In this document: positions 40,286 through 50,474 of the stretch, in pieces | Layout of the letters: every line of letters starts with the position of its first letter | Numbering within the stretch: the stretch's first letter is position 1 | Notes under the pieces: generated by a model | Told to the model about the DNA's origin: nothing | What the model saw: only the letters and a program-made list of their open reading frames with translations | Database searches by the model: none | DNA from: CAVXFS01 sp963761115 | GTDB taxonomy: Bacteria; Pseudomonadota; Gammaproteobacteria; Burkholderiales; Gallionellaceae | DNA length: 64,000 bases | NCBI GenBank assembly: GCA_963761115.1 | Contig: CAVXFS010000004.1 | Coordinates: 789,467-853,466 of the forward strand | Direction of reading: 5' to 3' | Made by a program: the position numbers and the translations under genes

Positions 40286-41677
40286 TCAATCTTTCGTTCC
40301 AACCTTGGACAGATCCAGCTGCCCGATCGCCTGGGCGAGGGTGAATTTGCTGGCCTCGAAGTTGTAGCGCGCGACCACGCGCTGCTGGCGCGCATCGGCC
40401 AGCGAGCTTTGTGCGGTCAATACATCCAGGATGGTGCCGATGCCGGCCTTGTAGCGCCCGGATGCCATTTTTTCCGATTCTTCCGCGGCGTTCAGCAGAT
40501 CATCGGTAGCGCGCAGTGCCTGGCCGTCGGTCAGCATCGTCTGGTAGGATTTCCATACGTCCAGGGCGACCTGGTTCGCCACTTGGTCGAGTTGCGCCCT
40601 GGAACTGTCCAGTTGTGCTTCAGCCACCCGGTTATTGTAGGTATCCCGGTAGCCGGTGAACCACGGCACATTGAGCGTGGCACCCACGCCCTTGCTGTAA
40701 TTGATGCTGCTCACACCGTCGGTTGTGGAGTTGTAGCGCGAGATCGACGCGCTCAAGCTGAGGCTGGGCAAGCCGCTGGCCTTCACCACTTTCATATTCG
40801 CCTCGGCCGCCTTGATCTGTGCTTCGGCTGCTTGCAGGTCCGGCCGGCTATGCATCGCCTGTTCAATCAAGTTTCCAATATCGCTTTCCGCTACCGGGTC
40901 AGGACTGGCGTCCTTCACATCGGCAAGCTCGAACGGCTGGGTTGCCAGGTAACCCATGATATTGGCCAGCGTACCCTGCGCGGTGGCAGCATCGCCTTCG
41001 GCGCGGATGCGGTTCAACACGGCTTGCGACAAGGCAGTCTGAGCCTGCAAACGATCAAGCGGGGTAGCGGTGCCTGCCTTGTGCCGGGCATTCGCAGCAT
41101 CCAGGCTTTTTTGCGCGGCTTCTTCGGCAGCATGACTGGACTGTGCAGTGGCTCGCGTTGCCAGCAACGTGTAATAGGCCTGCACGGCATTCAGGTAAAC
41201 GGTTTGCAGCGTTTCGTTGCGCGTGGCATTGGTGGCCAGCAGAACCTGTTTGGCATTTTCAATGCTCGCTTCGCGGCCGCCGGAGTCATACATCAAATAG
41301 CTGACGGTCAGGCTGGCACCTCTGGATTCGCTGCTGATGCCGGTATTGTCGCGGCTATGGGAAATCGAAATGGGTCCGGACAAGGTGGGGAAATAAGTAG
41401 CCAGGCTGGAACCGAATTGTGCAGCCTGCGCGCTTGCGCTTGCCCAAGATGCGCGCGTCTGCGGGTTGTTGCACAGCGCCAGCTCAACCACGTCCATCAG
41501 GTCGAGTCGCTTGTTGATCAGGTCTTGCGGACAGATTGCGGGGGCAACGGCAAGCGGTCCCTTGGAGATGAACTCCTCGGTATTCAAAACGTCAGGGCTG
41601 GCTATTGCATGCAATGGGCAGGAAAGCAACGCGCATACGAATATTGCCGTGATAGCGCCTGGGTGAAATCGGATCAT
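40286..41677 (-). CDS. TolC-family outer-membrane efflux protein
   Basis: About 463 residues from the Met at 41677, with a signal peptide ending near LHAIAS. It has the two-fold repeated TolC architecture: two long helical hairpins (e.g. LDRLQAQTALSQAVLNRIRAE and TILDVLTAQSSLADARQQ) and membrane strands such as LTVSYLMYDSGGREAS. It is the first gene of the efflux operon and supplies the outer-membrane duct. A TTG 33 bases upstream is an alternative start; neither has a strong ribosome binding site. Confidence 0.9.
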   Translation of the reverse strand: MIRFHPGAITAIFVCALLSCPLHAIASPDVLNTEEFISKGPLAVAPAICPQDLINKRLDLMDVVELALCNNPQTRASWASASAQAAQFGSSLATYFPTLSGPISISHSRDNTGISSESRGASLTVSYLMYDSGGREASIENAKQVLLATNATRNETLQTVYLNAVQAYYTLLATRATAQSSHAAEEAAQKSLDAANARHKAGTATPLDRLQAQTALSQAVLNRIRAEGDAATAQGTLANIMGYLATQPFELADVKDASPDPVAESDIGNLIEQAMHSRPDLQAAEAQIKAAEANMKVVKASGLPSLSLSASISRYNSTTDGVSSINYSKGVGATLNVPWFTGYRDTYNNRVAEAQLDSSRAQLDQVANQVALDVWKSYQTMLTDGQALRATDDLLNAAEESEKMASGRYKAGIGTILDVLTAQSSLADARQQRVVARYNFEASKFTLAQAIGQLDLSKVGTKD

Positions 41678-41916
41678 GGGGGTGTAATGAATATCTACTT
41701 GTATGAGCAAAGTATAACAATATGAGTCGACAATTTGTATGTCGGCCCGTCATAAAGTTCCGTCAATATTGACAAATTCAATCAAAGGGAAGCTGTCTGC
41801 GGGGAGCATCTGCAAGGCTCAGCGACTGCCATTGACCTGCGAACTTGTGACGCGTAGCCTTGAATCATCCGGGCTTCGTCCCAATTTACATGCCTATGAC
41901 ATAGCGAGGACCTTCC

Positions 41917-42717
41917 ATGTTGATCACCCGACCTGCCGCTGTTGCGGGATTGTTTTATCCCGGCGACGAAAAAACGCTGTCAACTGATGTGCATGCCATG
42001 CTCTCAAGCGCCCAGCCCTGCGCGTTTTCGCCCAAGGCGCTGATCGTTCCGCATGCGGGTTATGTGTATTCCGGAGCTGTCGCAGCCAGAGGATATGCAG
42101 CACTGGAAAACATCGCTGCGCGGGTACGTCGTGTCGTCTTGCTTGGCCCCACGCATCGTGTCGCCGTGCGCGGCCTGGCCTTGCCGGGAGCGGATTCCTT
42201 CAGCACACCACTTGGCATGGTCAATATAGATGCCGATGCAGTACAAGCCATATCATACCTGCCGCAAGTCGTGACCAGCCCGCAGGTTCATGCGCAGGAG
42301 CATTCGATCGAGGTGCAACTACCGTTTCTGCAATCGATACTGACCGATTTCAAGCTGCTGCCGCTGGCAGTGGGTGATGCCACGCCACAGGAAGTGGCGG
42401 AAGTGCTGGAGTTGTTGTGGGGCGGAGACGAGACGTTGATCGTGATCAGTTCCGATCTTTCGCATTACCTGCCTTATGACGTGGCCAGGAAAGAGGACCA
42501 GTCCACCGCGCAGGCGATCCTGGGCCTGCAAACGAACATCACCCACGACCATGCCTGCGGTGCGACGCCGGTGAACGGCTTGATGCTTGCCGCACGCCGG
42601 CATCACCTGGTTCCGCATTTGCTCGACCTGCGCAACTCGGGCGATACCGCCGGGCCACGCAACGGTGTGGTGGGTTATGCCTCGTTTGCCTTTGCTGAGG
42701 AGGGCGCAACACCATGA
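41917..42717 (+). CDS. amrB: AmmeMemoRadiSam system protein B (MEMO1 family)
   Basis: A 266-residue MEMO1-like protein of the LigB dioxygenase fold. It has the family opening RPAAVAGLFYPGDEKTL, VPHAGYVYSGAVAARGY, LLGPTHRVAVRGLALP, the HSIEVQLPFLQ stretch and VISSDLSHYLPY. The His residues match the putative metal site of the family. Its molecular role is unknown. It overlaps the AMMECR1 gene by four bases, and a radical SAM gene follows. Confidence 0.92.
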   Translation: MLITRPAAVAGLFYPGDEKTLSTDVHAMLSSAQPCAFSPKALIVPHAGYVYSGAVAARGYAALENIAARVRRVVLLGPTHRVAVRGLALPGADSFSTPLGMVNIDADAVQAISYLPQVVTSPQVHAQEHSIEVQLPFLQSILTDFKLLPLAVGDATPQEVAEVLELLWGGDETLIVISSDLSHYLPYDVARKEDQSTAQAILGLQTNITHDHACGATPVNGLMLAARRHHLVPHLLDLRNSGDTAGPRNGVVGYASFAFAEEGATP

Positions 42718-43256
42718 CCGGCGAAAAGGGCAGGGTCCTGCTGCCGATCGCGCGCGCCGCGATTTCCACCGCGCTGAACCGTCCGCTCAACGCTGACGAA
42801 AGTGCTCCCTGGCTGGCCGAACAGGGTGCCAGCTTTGTCACGCTCACCCAGCACGGTGAATTGCGCGGTTGCATCGGGTCGCTGCAAGCGCACCGTCCCC
42901 TGCTGGACGACGTCAAAAGCAATGCAGTGTCTGCTGCGATTCGCGATCCCCGCTTCGCTCCGTTGCGAGCGGAAGAACTGGATATCACCCGGGTCGAAAT
43001 CTCGTTGTTGTCGCCGGCGGAGCCCATGACATTCCGCGACGAGGCCGATATGCTGGCGCAACTACGACCCAATCAGGATGGGCTGATTTTTGAGTATGCA
43101 CAATACCGCAGCACTTTCCTGCCGCAGGTTTGGGAACAGTTGCCGCAGCCGCGCGAGTTCATGGCGCACCTCAAGCACAAGGCCGGGCTGCCGGCGGATT
43201 TCTGGGGTCCGGGGGTAAAGATCTCGCGCTACGGCGTGGAGAAATGGAAGGAGTAG
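42714..43256 (+). CDS. amrA: AmmeMemoRadiSam system protein A (AMMECR1 domain)
   Basis: A 180-residue AMMECR1-domain protein. The core motif LRGCIGSLQAHRPLLDDV is present, with ISLLSPAEPM and a C-terminal FWGPGVKISRYGVEKW. The domain is conserved from bacteria to humans and its biochemical function is unclear. Translational coupling to the MEMO1 gene and the six-base gap to the radical SAM gene mark a single operon. Confidence 0.92.
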   Translation: MTGEKGRVLLPIARAAISTALNRPLNADESAPWLAEQGASFVTLTQHGELRGCIGSLQAHRPLLDDVKSNAVSAAIRDPRFAPLRAEELDITRVEISLLSPAEPMTFRDEADMLAQLRPNQDGLIFEYAQYRSTFLPQVWEQLPQPREFMAHLKHKAGLPADFWGPGVKISRYGVEKWKE

Positions 43257-43262
43257 TCCATC

Positions 43263-44357
<1,095 letters not shown>

Positions 44358-44411
44358 TATATTCAGACCTCTTGTTACATGAGGCTTGCGGGTCTGCAGT
44401 CAGTAGGGGGG

Positions 44412-44605
44412 TTATATGGATAACAGCAGCATTGTGCGCAGCGTCAGCGTAACCACCTCCTCGTCGCTGACCTGCGAAAAATCCGCATAGATCTGGCCTG
44501 CACCATAGAACATCTCGGGCGTTTCGATGCACACCATCTCGTCGGCATAGGGCGTGACTTTCTCCAGCGCGTCGGTCGAAGTGGTTTCTCCCGCAGGGTG
44601 GCGCT
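44412..44605 (-). pseudogene. Phosphoribosyltransferase-family protein, C-terminal remnant
   Basis: On the minus strand one frame reads ALEKVTPYADEMVCIETPEM and continues FYGAGQIYADFSQVSDEEVV before a stop at 44412. This is the conserved C-terminus of the COG1926-type phosphoribosyltransferases. Nothing upstream (44606-44728) encodes the catalytic part, so about two thirds of the gene is missing. The last residues (TLTLRTMLLLSI) depart from the family. It is a deletion relic beside the AmmeMemoRadiSam genes. Confidence 0.6.
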
Positions 44606-44693
44606 TGCATGTTATCGCTTGCTGCTGGTTGCTTTCATGCCCCCCTGGTTCTTATCCGGTTTTGCTGCTGGACAATTCCCGGAATTCCCGGAT

Positions 44694-44715
44694 AATAGTT
44701 AGTAAGCTAATTATT
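44694..44715. promoter_or_regulatory. Palindromic operator upstream of marR
   Basis: AATAGTTAG-TAAG-CTAATTATT is an inverted repeat with one mismatched pair, ending 13 bases before the marR ATG. A second overlapping dyad (GTTAGT...ACTAAC) extends to 44726. The size, AT content and position fit an autoregulatory MarR site. Confidence 0.6.
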
Positions 44716-44728
44716 ATGAAACTAACTT

Positions 44729-45160
44729 ATGAAAGCACTCGACGAACGCTTTGCCGAAGCCCTGCACCTCACCGCACACGGCTGGCGCACCGCACTGGAC
44801 CGGCGCCTGCGCCCGCTGGGCTATTCGCGATCGCGCTGGATGGTGTTGCTGCATGTATCGCGCAACGACGGCATCACCCACCGTGAACTGGCAGAGCGCA
44901 TGGGTATCGAAGCGCCAACATTGGTGCGCCTGATCGACCGCATGGAAGGCGATGGTCTGCTGCGGCGCCGCGCCAGCGAGAGCGACCGCCGCGTCAAGCA
45001 TCTGCACCTTTCCGCCGCGGGCACGGAGGAGGTCACACGCATCTGGGCCAGCGCCGCCGACCTGCGCAAGGAGATCCTGGCTGGCTTGAGCAAGGCGGAG
45101 ATCAATACCACACTGGATGTGCTGCAAAAGATCCGCGCCCGACTGGAGTCGCTGGCATGA
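44729..45160 (+). CDS. MarR-family transcriptional regulator
   Basis: A 143-residue winged-helix repressor. It has the helix-turn-helix THRELAERMGIEAPTLVRLIDRME and the wing GLLRRRASESDRRVKHLHLS. It probably represses its own operon, which continues with EmrA- and EmrB-like genes, through the palindrome just upstream. It overlaps the next gene by four bases. Confidence 0.92.
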   Translation: MKALDERFAEALHLTAHGWRTALDRRLRPLGYSRSRWMVLLHVSRNDGITHRELAERMGIEAPTLVRLIDRMEGDGLLRRRASESDRRVKHLHLSAAGTEEVTRIWASAADLRKEILAGLSKAEINTTLDVLQKIRARLESLA

Positions 45161-46149
45161 AACGCATATTTGAAAACAGGAAAGTCATTGTCATCGTCCT
45201 GTTGCTGGTCGCCCTGGTCGGCGGATTCATCTATGAACAATACAGTGCCAAGGAGCGCAGCACTGAAAACGCCTACCTGAATGCCAGCGTGATCGAGGTG
45301 GCGCCGCAGGTGGCTGGTCGTGTTATTTCCGTGCATGTGCATGAGAACCAGCGAGTGCACAAGGGTGATCCCCTGTTCGATATCGATCCGGCTCCCATAG
45401 AAATTACGCTTGCACGAGCCGAGGCAGACCTGGCTCAGGCGATGGAAACAGCGCGGCAGGATTCAGCGGAAGTCGCCGTGGCGCGCGCACAGATTTCACA
45501 GAACGCAGCCGACCTTGACAATGCACGCACCACGCTGAAGCGTACTCAAAAACTGGTGGCGCAACATTTTTTGTCACAGCAGGCGATCGATGATGCGAAA
45601 TCGCATGTGCTGATGCTGCAGGCTGTCCTTGAGCAATCGCGCGCAAAACTTGCCAAGGCGCTTTCCGTTCCGGCCAATATTGAAGACCGGGCGGATGTTC
45701 AAAAGGCGAGGGCGGCAATTGCCCAGGCTCAACTTGATCTTGATCGTACTCACGTATCAGCTAGCCAGGATGGGCAGATCACCAATCTTGGCATCAATCC
45801 CGGATCCCTTGTCAGCATTGGGCAACCGTTGTTTGCGCTCATCGCCGCCGACAGTTTTTACATTGACGCCAATTTCAAGGAAACCGAGTTGCCGGGCATT
45901 CGTCCAGGGCAGGGAGTTGACATCGAGATCGACATGTATCCGCATCATCCATTTCACGGCACGGTTGCGAGCCTGAGTGGCGGAACCGGTACGGCGTTTT
46001 CACTGTTGCCGCCGCAGAACGCGACCGGCAACTGGGTGAAGATCGCGCAACGCGTGCCGGTAAGAATCAGGCTGGACAAGCAGGAAACGGATTTCCCCTT
46101 GCGCATCGGGGCGACGGCTACGGTGACCGTGCATCTTGATCCAAAATAA
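45157..46149 (+). CDS. EmrA/HlyD-type efflux adaptor
   Basis: A 330-residue membrane fusion protein. It has an N-terminal membrane helix (~residues 9-27), lipoyl halves (VAPQVAGRVISVHVHENQRV), a helical hairpin (~90-175) and a C-terminal beta domain (TNLGINPGSLVSIGQPLFAL). It pairs with the DHA2 pump encoded next. The start is coupled to marR by ATGA-type overlap. Confidence 0.92.
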   Translation: MKRIFENRKVIVIVLLLVALVGGFIYEQYSAKERSTENAYLNASVIEVAPQVAGRVISVHVHENQRVHKGDPLFDIDPAPIEITLARAEADLAQAMETARQDSAEVAVARAQISQNAADLDNARTTLKRTQKLVAQHFLSQQAIDDAKSHVLMLQAVLEQSRAKLAKALSVPANIEDRADVQKARAAIAQAQLDLDRTHVSASQDGQITNLGINPGSLVSIGQPLFALIAADSFYIDANFKETELPGIRPGQGVDIEIDMYPHHPFHGTVASLSGGTGTAFSLLPPQNATGNWVKIAQRVPVRIRLDKQETDFPLRIGATATVTVHLDPK

Positions 46150-46251
46150 GGCGCACAACTTTATTGTGCCTTCCCTCGGCAAGGGGAGAGGACTCGTGCC
46201 TGAAGATAGCTTGCGCAACACAGGATACAAACAGATTATCCAGATGAATAA

Positions 46252-47766
46252 ATGGACAACCGCCGCTTATTGACCAGCATCGCCGTGATGGGTGCGACCA
46301 TCATGCAGGTGCTCGATACCACGATCATCAACGTCGCGTTGCCGCACATGGCCGGACAACTGGACGCGACGCCGGATAACATCAGCTGGGCGTTGACTTC
46401 CTACCTGATCGGCTCTGCCATCTTCATGCCGCTCACCGGCTATTTCACCGACCGCATGGGGCAGAAGCGCTACCTGCTGATCAGCATCGCAGGGTTCGTT
46501 GTCACCTCCGCCATGTGCGGCATGGCGAACAGTCTTGCCGAAATGGTGCTGTTCCGCTTCATGCAGGGAGTGTTCGGCGCCTCGCTGGTGCCGCTGTCGC
46601 AATCGATCATGCTGCAGGTCTATCCCGGCGAACAACGCGGCAAGGCGATGGCGATCTGGGCCATGGGCGTGATGGTCGCTCCGGTGCTCGGGCCGACATT
46701 GGGTGGCTGGCTGACCGATTCATACAGCTGGCGCTGGACGTTCTATATCAACCTGCCGGTCGGTATCCTCGCCTTCATGCTCGCATTGCGTCATGTTCCG
46801 GACAGCGATACCAAGGCGCGGCGCATGGATTGGCTCGGTTTCGCCTCGCTGGCAATCGGTGTTTCCGCCATGCAACTGGTGCTGGACCGGGGCAACCAGG
46901 ATGACTGGTTCAGTTCTACTACCGTCAGCATCGCGGCCATCGTTGCCGGTGCTACGCTGATCTTCTTCCTGGTCTATTCGCTGACCGGCAAGCATCATCC
47001 CTTGTTCGACTTGCGCATCTTCCGCGACAACAATTTTCTTGTCGCCAGCCTGGTGATGATCGCCATCGGTATCGGCTTTTTCGGCGGAATGGTGTTGCAA
47101 TCACTGTATCTGCAGAATTTTCTCGGCTACACGGCTTTTGACGCTGGACTGTATCTGGCGCCGCGCGGTATCGCCTCGTTCTTCGTGATGATGATCGTGG
47201 GAAAATATTCCACCCGGGTCCCGCCGCGGAATTTCGTGCTGGTCGGCATCCTGGCCAGTGTGGTTGGGAACTACATGATGACGCGATTTCCAGCCGAGGT
47301 TCATGCGGCCGACCTGATCCTGCCGCAGATATTCCAGGGAATAGGCATGGGCCTGGTGTTCGTGCCGATCTCCACGTTGGCATTCACCACCCTGCCCAAG
47401 TCTGCCGCGGCCGAAGCAGCCGGTATCTACAGCCTGATCCGCGCATTGAGTTCGGCAGCCGGCATCGCCATCCTGACCACTTATCTGTCGCGCAGCTCGC
47501 AGGAATACTGGGCTTCGCTGCGCGGCTACATCAATCCTTACAATGGAGCACTGAGCACTTACCTGCAACAACTGCATCTCGATCCGGATAGCGGCCAAGG
47601 CCTGGCACTGGTCGCCCAAACCTTGCAGCATCAGGCGCAGAACAATGCATACGTTGACAGCTTCTGGTTTGCCACCCTGAATTTCCTGATGATGTTGCCG
47701 TTGTTGTTGTTAGTGCGCAAGCCAAAGGCACCCAATATACCGGTGGCGACAAACCCTGCCGGGTAA
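46252..47766 (+). CDS. DHA2-family MFS multidrug efflux pump (EmrB-like)
   Basis: A 504-residue transporter with about 14 membrane helices. It has TM1 motif LDTTIINVALPHMAGQL, motif A GYFTDRMGQKRYL, and motif C APVLGPTLGGWLTD. It would expel hydrophobic compounds by proton exchange together with the adaptor. A 102-base gap separates it from emrA and contains no gene. Confidence 0.94.
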   Translation: MDNRRLLTSIAVMGATIMQVLDTTIINVALPHMAGQLDATPDNISWALTSYLIGSAIFMPLTGYFTDRMGQKRYLLISIAGFVVTSAMCGMANSLAEMVLFRFMQGVFGASLVPLSQSIMLQVYPGEQRGKAMAIWAMGVMVAPVLGPTLGGWLTDSYSWRWTFYINLPVGILAFMLALRHVPDSDTKARRMDWLGFASLAIGVSAMQLVLDRGNQDDWFSSTTVSIAAIVAGATLIFFLVYSLTGKHHPLFDLRIFRDNNFLVASLVMIAIGIGFFGGMVLQSLYLQNFLGYTAFDAGLYLAPRGIASFFVMMIVGKYSTRVPPRNFVLVGILASVVGNYMMTRFPAEVHAADLILPQIFQGIGMGLVFVPISTLAFTTLPKSAAAEAAGIYSLIRALSSAAGIAILTTYLSRSSQEYWASLRGYINPYNGALSTYLQQLHLDPDSGQGLALVAQTLQHQAQNNAYVDSFWFATLNFLMMLPLLLLVRKPKAPNIPVATNPAG

Positions 47767-47799
47767 GTTTTACGACCCGACCTGAATGGCTCTTGCTTC

Positions 47800-47815
47800 T
47801 GACAATCAATTGTCA
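47800..47815. promoter_or_regulatory. Perfect 7-2-7 palindrome upstream of gspC
   Basis: TGACAAT-CA-ATTGTCA lies ~45 bases before the gspC start, with a TATACT hexamer 13 bases further on. It sits where a -35 element would be, so it is a candidate operator for the secretion operon. The binding protein is unknown. Confidence 0.4.
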
Positions 47816-47858
47816 TATCGCTTCGTTGTATACTGATCACTTCATACGAGGTGGATCG

Positions 47859-48362
47859 ATGGTGTCAGGCAGCACAAAATTCATACAAAGAGATCTGGTC
47901 ACTGGCAAGGCCATCCCAGCCTTTTCCCTGTTGATGCTGGCCTGGTATATGCTGGGTGCGCTGGTTCTGGGAACCTTGCTGGCAAAGTGGAGCTGGGTTT
48001 TGCTGAAATCGCCCGCCACGGTGACCGCGATAGCGCCCAGTCATGATACCTCCGGAAATGCGGGCCAGTTGTTTGGCGTGGTATCGGAAGCAAATTCGGC
48101 CGCCGCTGCTGTCCTCCCGAATGTAAAGCTGGTTGGCGTATTTGCACCCGATTCGGGATCTGACGGATTTGCGGTGCTGAGCCTGGACGAACAGCATCAG
48201 GTTGGGGTGGTGGCAGGCGGCACCGTCGCGCCGGGTGTCAAATTGCTGGAAGTTCATCCGGATCATGTCGTGCTGGACAGGTCTGGCGTACACCAGAGAA
48301 TCGAGCTGGTGAATGTGAATGCAGATGCAGCAGGAACGGGTATAGTGCCCGCCGGAAAATAA
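47859..48362 (+). CDS. gspC: Type II secretion protein GspC-like, short
   Basis: A 167-residue inner-membrane protein. It has a short cytoplasmic start, one membrane helix (~residues 20-42) and a periplasmic homology region (NVKLVGVFAPDSGSDGFAVLSLDEQ; GVKLLEVHPDHVVLDRSG). It lacks the C-terminal PDZ domain of classical GspC, as in many short family members. It should couple the inner-membrane platform to the GspD secretin. GAGGTGG precedes the ATG at 47859. Confidence 0.85.
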   Translation: MVSGSTKFIQRDLVTGKAIPAFSLLMLAWYMLGALVLGTLLAKWSWVLLKSPATVTAIAPSHDTSGNAGQLFGVVSEANSAAAAVLPNVKLVGVFAPDSGSDGFAVLSLDEQHQVGVVAGGTVAPGVKLLEVHPDHVVLDRSGVHQRIELVNVNADAAGTGIVPAGK

Positions 48363-48407
48363 TCAAATCATGTTTGAGTGCGACAAAATCAATCCGAAGG
48401 TCATTTT

Positions 48408-50465
48408 ATGAGCCGAATGCTGAATCGGACATACCGGGCGTTATTCCTGGCCAGCTTGCTTTTTTACGGCGTCGCCATGGGCGCGCAGGATGAAAGGGTT
48501 TCGCTCAATTTCATAAATGCAGATATTGATGAGGTGGTAAAGGCCGTATCGAAGATCACCGGTCGTAACTTCCTGATCGACCCGCGGGTAAAGGGCACGA
48601 TCAACATCGTTTCGTCCACCCCGGTTTCATCCGCTCTGGCGTATGACATACTGTTATCGGCCTTGCGCCTGCAGGGCTTTGCTGCAGTGGAGTCGGGCGG
48701 CGTGACCAAGGTGATGCCGGAGGCCGATGCCAAGCTGAATATCGGTACCGCGAAAGATACCCACAGCACCGATGACAAGCTGGTCACCCGGGTATATGTG
48801 CTGAAATATGAATCTGCAGTTCAGCTGGTGCCGATCCTGCGACCCCTGATCGCGCCGAACAACATCGTGACCGCCTATCCGAACAACAACACATTGGTCG
48901 TAACCGACTACGCCAGCAACCTGAAACGCATCGAGCAGATCGTGGATGCCATCGACCAGCCGAATGCCGCGGCGCCGATCGTGATCCCGGTCAAGCATAC
49001 TTCTGCCGTAGACCTGGCGCAGACGATCAGCCATTTGATGCAGGATAGTCCCGGCACTGCCGATGCCAGCCAGCGTCTCGTGCTGCTGGCGGACCCGCGC
49101 AGCAACAGCCTGTTGTTGCGCTCGGATAATCCGGAACGGCTGGCGCGGGTGCAGGACCTGGTGGGGAAACTCGACATCGAGACCGGCGCACCCGGCAACA
49201 TGCATGTGGTGTACCTGAAGAACGCCGAAGCCGCGACGATGGCGCAAACCCTGCGTGCCGTGATGTCCGGAGAGATCACGACTGCTGCAGCGACAGCTGC
49301 TACTGCATCGCCTTCGGCAGCACCAAGTACTACCGGTACCACGGCCAACACTACGACCGGTGCCACCGCACCCACCGGCGGTGGTATGGTGCAGGCCGAT
49401 GTGGCGACCAACGCCCTGATCATTACCGCACCGGATGCGACCTACAATAACCTGCGCGCGGTGATCGACATGCTGGATGTACGCCGTGCAGAAGTCTACG
49501 TGGAGGCATTGATCGCGGAGGTGACGGCAGACAAAGCTGCCGAGTTCGGCGTGCAGTGGCAAAGCCTGAATGGCATCAACTCCGCCGGCGCGAATGTCGT
49601 GGGCGGAACCAATTTTGGCACCGCAGGCAGCGGCCAGAACATCATCGGTGCAGCCGGTAATATCGCCTCGGTGGGGCAGGGGCTCAATCTCGGGATCGTG
49701 CGCGGTACGATGGTCCTGCCGGACGGCACCACGGTGCTGAACCTGGGTTTGCTGGCGCGTGCGCTTGAATCCGATGCGAACGCGAACATCCTGTCCACGC
49801 CCAATCTGCTGACGCTGGATAACGAGGAAGCCAAGATCATCGTCGGCCAGAATGTACCCTTCATCACCGGCAGCTATGCACAGACCGGCTCGACGGCCAC
49901 CGCCACACCGTTCCAGACCATCGAGCGCAAGGATGTGGGCCTGACCCTGCGCATCAAGCCGCAAATATCAGAAGGCGGCACGATCAAGCTGCAGATCTAC
50001 CAGGAAGTCTCGAGCGTGCAGAACTCGACCATCAACAATGCTGCGGGTGTCATCACCAACAAGCGCTCGCTCGAATCCACCGTGCTGGTGGATCAGGGGC
50101 AGATCGTCGTGCTCGGCGGCCTGATCCAGGACTCGGTTTCCAACACCCAGCAAAAGGTGCCGCTGCTGGGGGACATTCCGATATTGGGTGCATTGTTCCG
50201 CTATGAGACCCGCCAGCATACCAAGACCAACCTGATGGTATTCATCCGCCCTTATATCCTGCGCAGCGCAGCGGATTCCCAGGGACTGACCCGAGACCGC
50301 TACGACTATCTGCGCGGCGAACAGCTGCGCAGTGCGTTGCCGGAGCGCGGTCCCGTATTACCCAGTATGTCAGTGCCTCAAGTTCCACCATTCGAGTTGA
50401 AACGCGAGCTGTCGATCACGCCCCCGGCCGCGGCTTCAGGTGTCGCAGCCGTTCCCGCTCCCTGA
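48408..50465 (+). CDS. gspD: Type II secretion system secretin GspD
   Basis: A 685-residue secretin with a signal peptide ending near AMGAQ. It has the N0 domain (SLNFINADIDEVVKAVSKIT), N1-N3 repeats, a Thr/Ala/Gly-rich insert near residues 295-325, and the beta-barrel secretin domain (TVLVDQGQIVVLGGLIQDS; VPLLGDIPILGALFR). It forms the outer-membrane exit pore. The Met at 48408 with GAAGG upstream gives a proper leader. Confidence 0.95.
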   Translation: MSRMLNRTYRALFLASLLFYGVAMGAQDERVSLNFINADIDEVVKAVSKITGRNFLIDPRVKGTINIVSSTPVSSALAYDILLSALRLQGFAAVESGGVTKVMPEADAKLNIGTAKDTHSTDDKLVTRVYVLKYESAVQLVPILRPLIAPNNIVTAYPNNNTLVVTDYASNLKRIEQIVDAIDQPNAAAPIVIPVKHTSAVDLAQTISHLMQDSPGTADASQRLVLLADPRSNSLLLRSDNPERLARVQDLVGKLDIETGAPGNMHVVYLKNAEAATMAQTLRAVMSGEITTAAATAATASPSAAPSTTGTTANTTTGATAPTGGGMVQADVATNALIITAPDATYNNLRAVIDMLDVRRAEVYVEALIAEVTADKAAEFGVQWQSLNGINSAGANVVGGTNFGTAGSGQNIIGAAGNIASVGQGLNLGIVRGTMVLPDGTTVLNLGLLARALESDANANILSTPNLLTLDNEEAKIIVGQNVPFITGSYAQTGSTATATPFQTIERKDVGLTLRIKPQISEGGTIKLQIYQEVSSVQNSTINNAAGVITNKRSLESTVLVDQGQIVVLGGLIQDSVSNTQQKVPLLGDIPILGALFRYETRQHTKTNLMVFIRPYILRSAADSQGLTRDRYDYLRGEQLRSALPERGPVLPSMSVPQVPPFELKRELSITPPAAASGVAAVPAP

Positions 50466-50474
50466 GTCAACATC

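Noticed and set aside
40190..41725. 511-codon plus-strand open frame
   Set aside because: It is antisense to the TolC-family gene, whose repeats and signal peptide are unmistakable; the shadow has no ribosome site or domain.
48654..49964. 436-codon minus-strand open frame
   Set aside because: It is fully inside gspD on the other strand; the protein is a compositional artefact of GC-rich codons.
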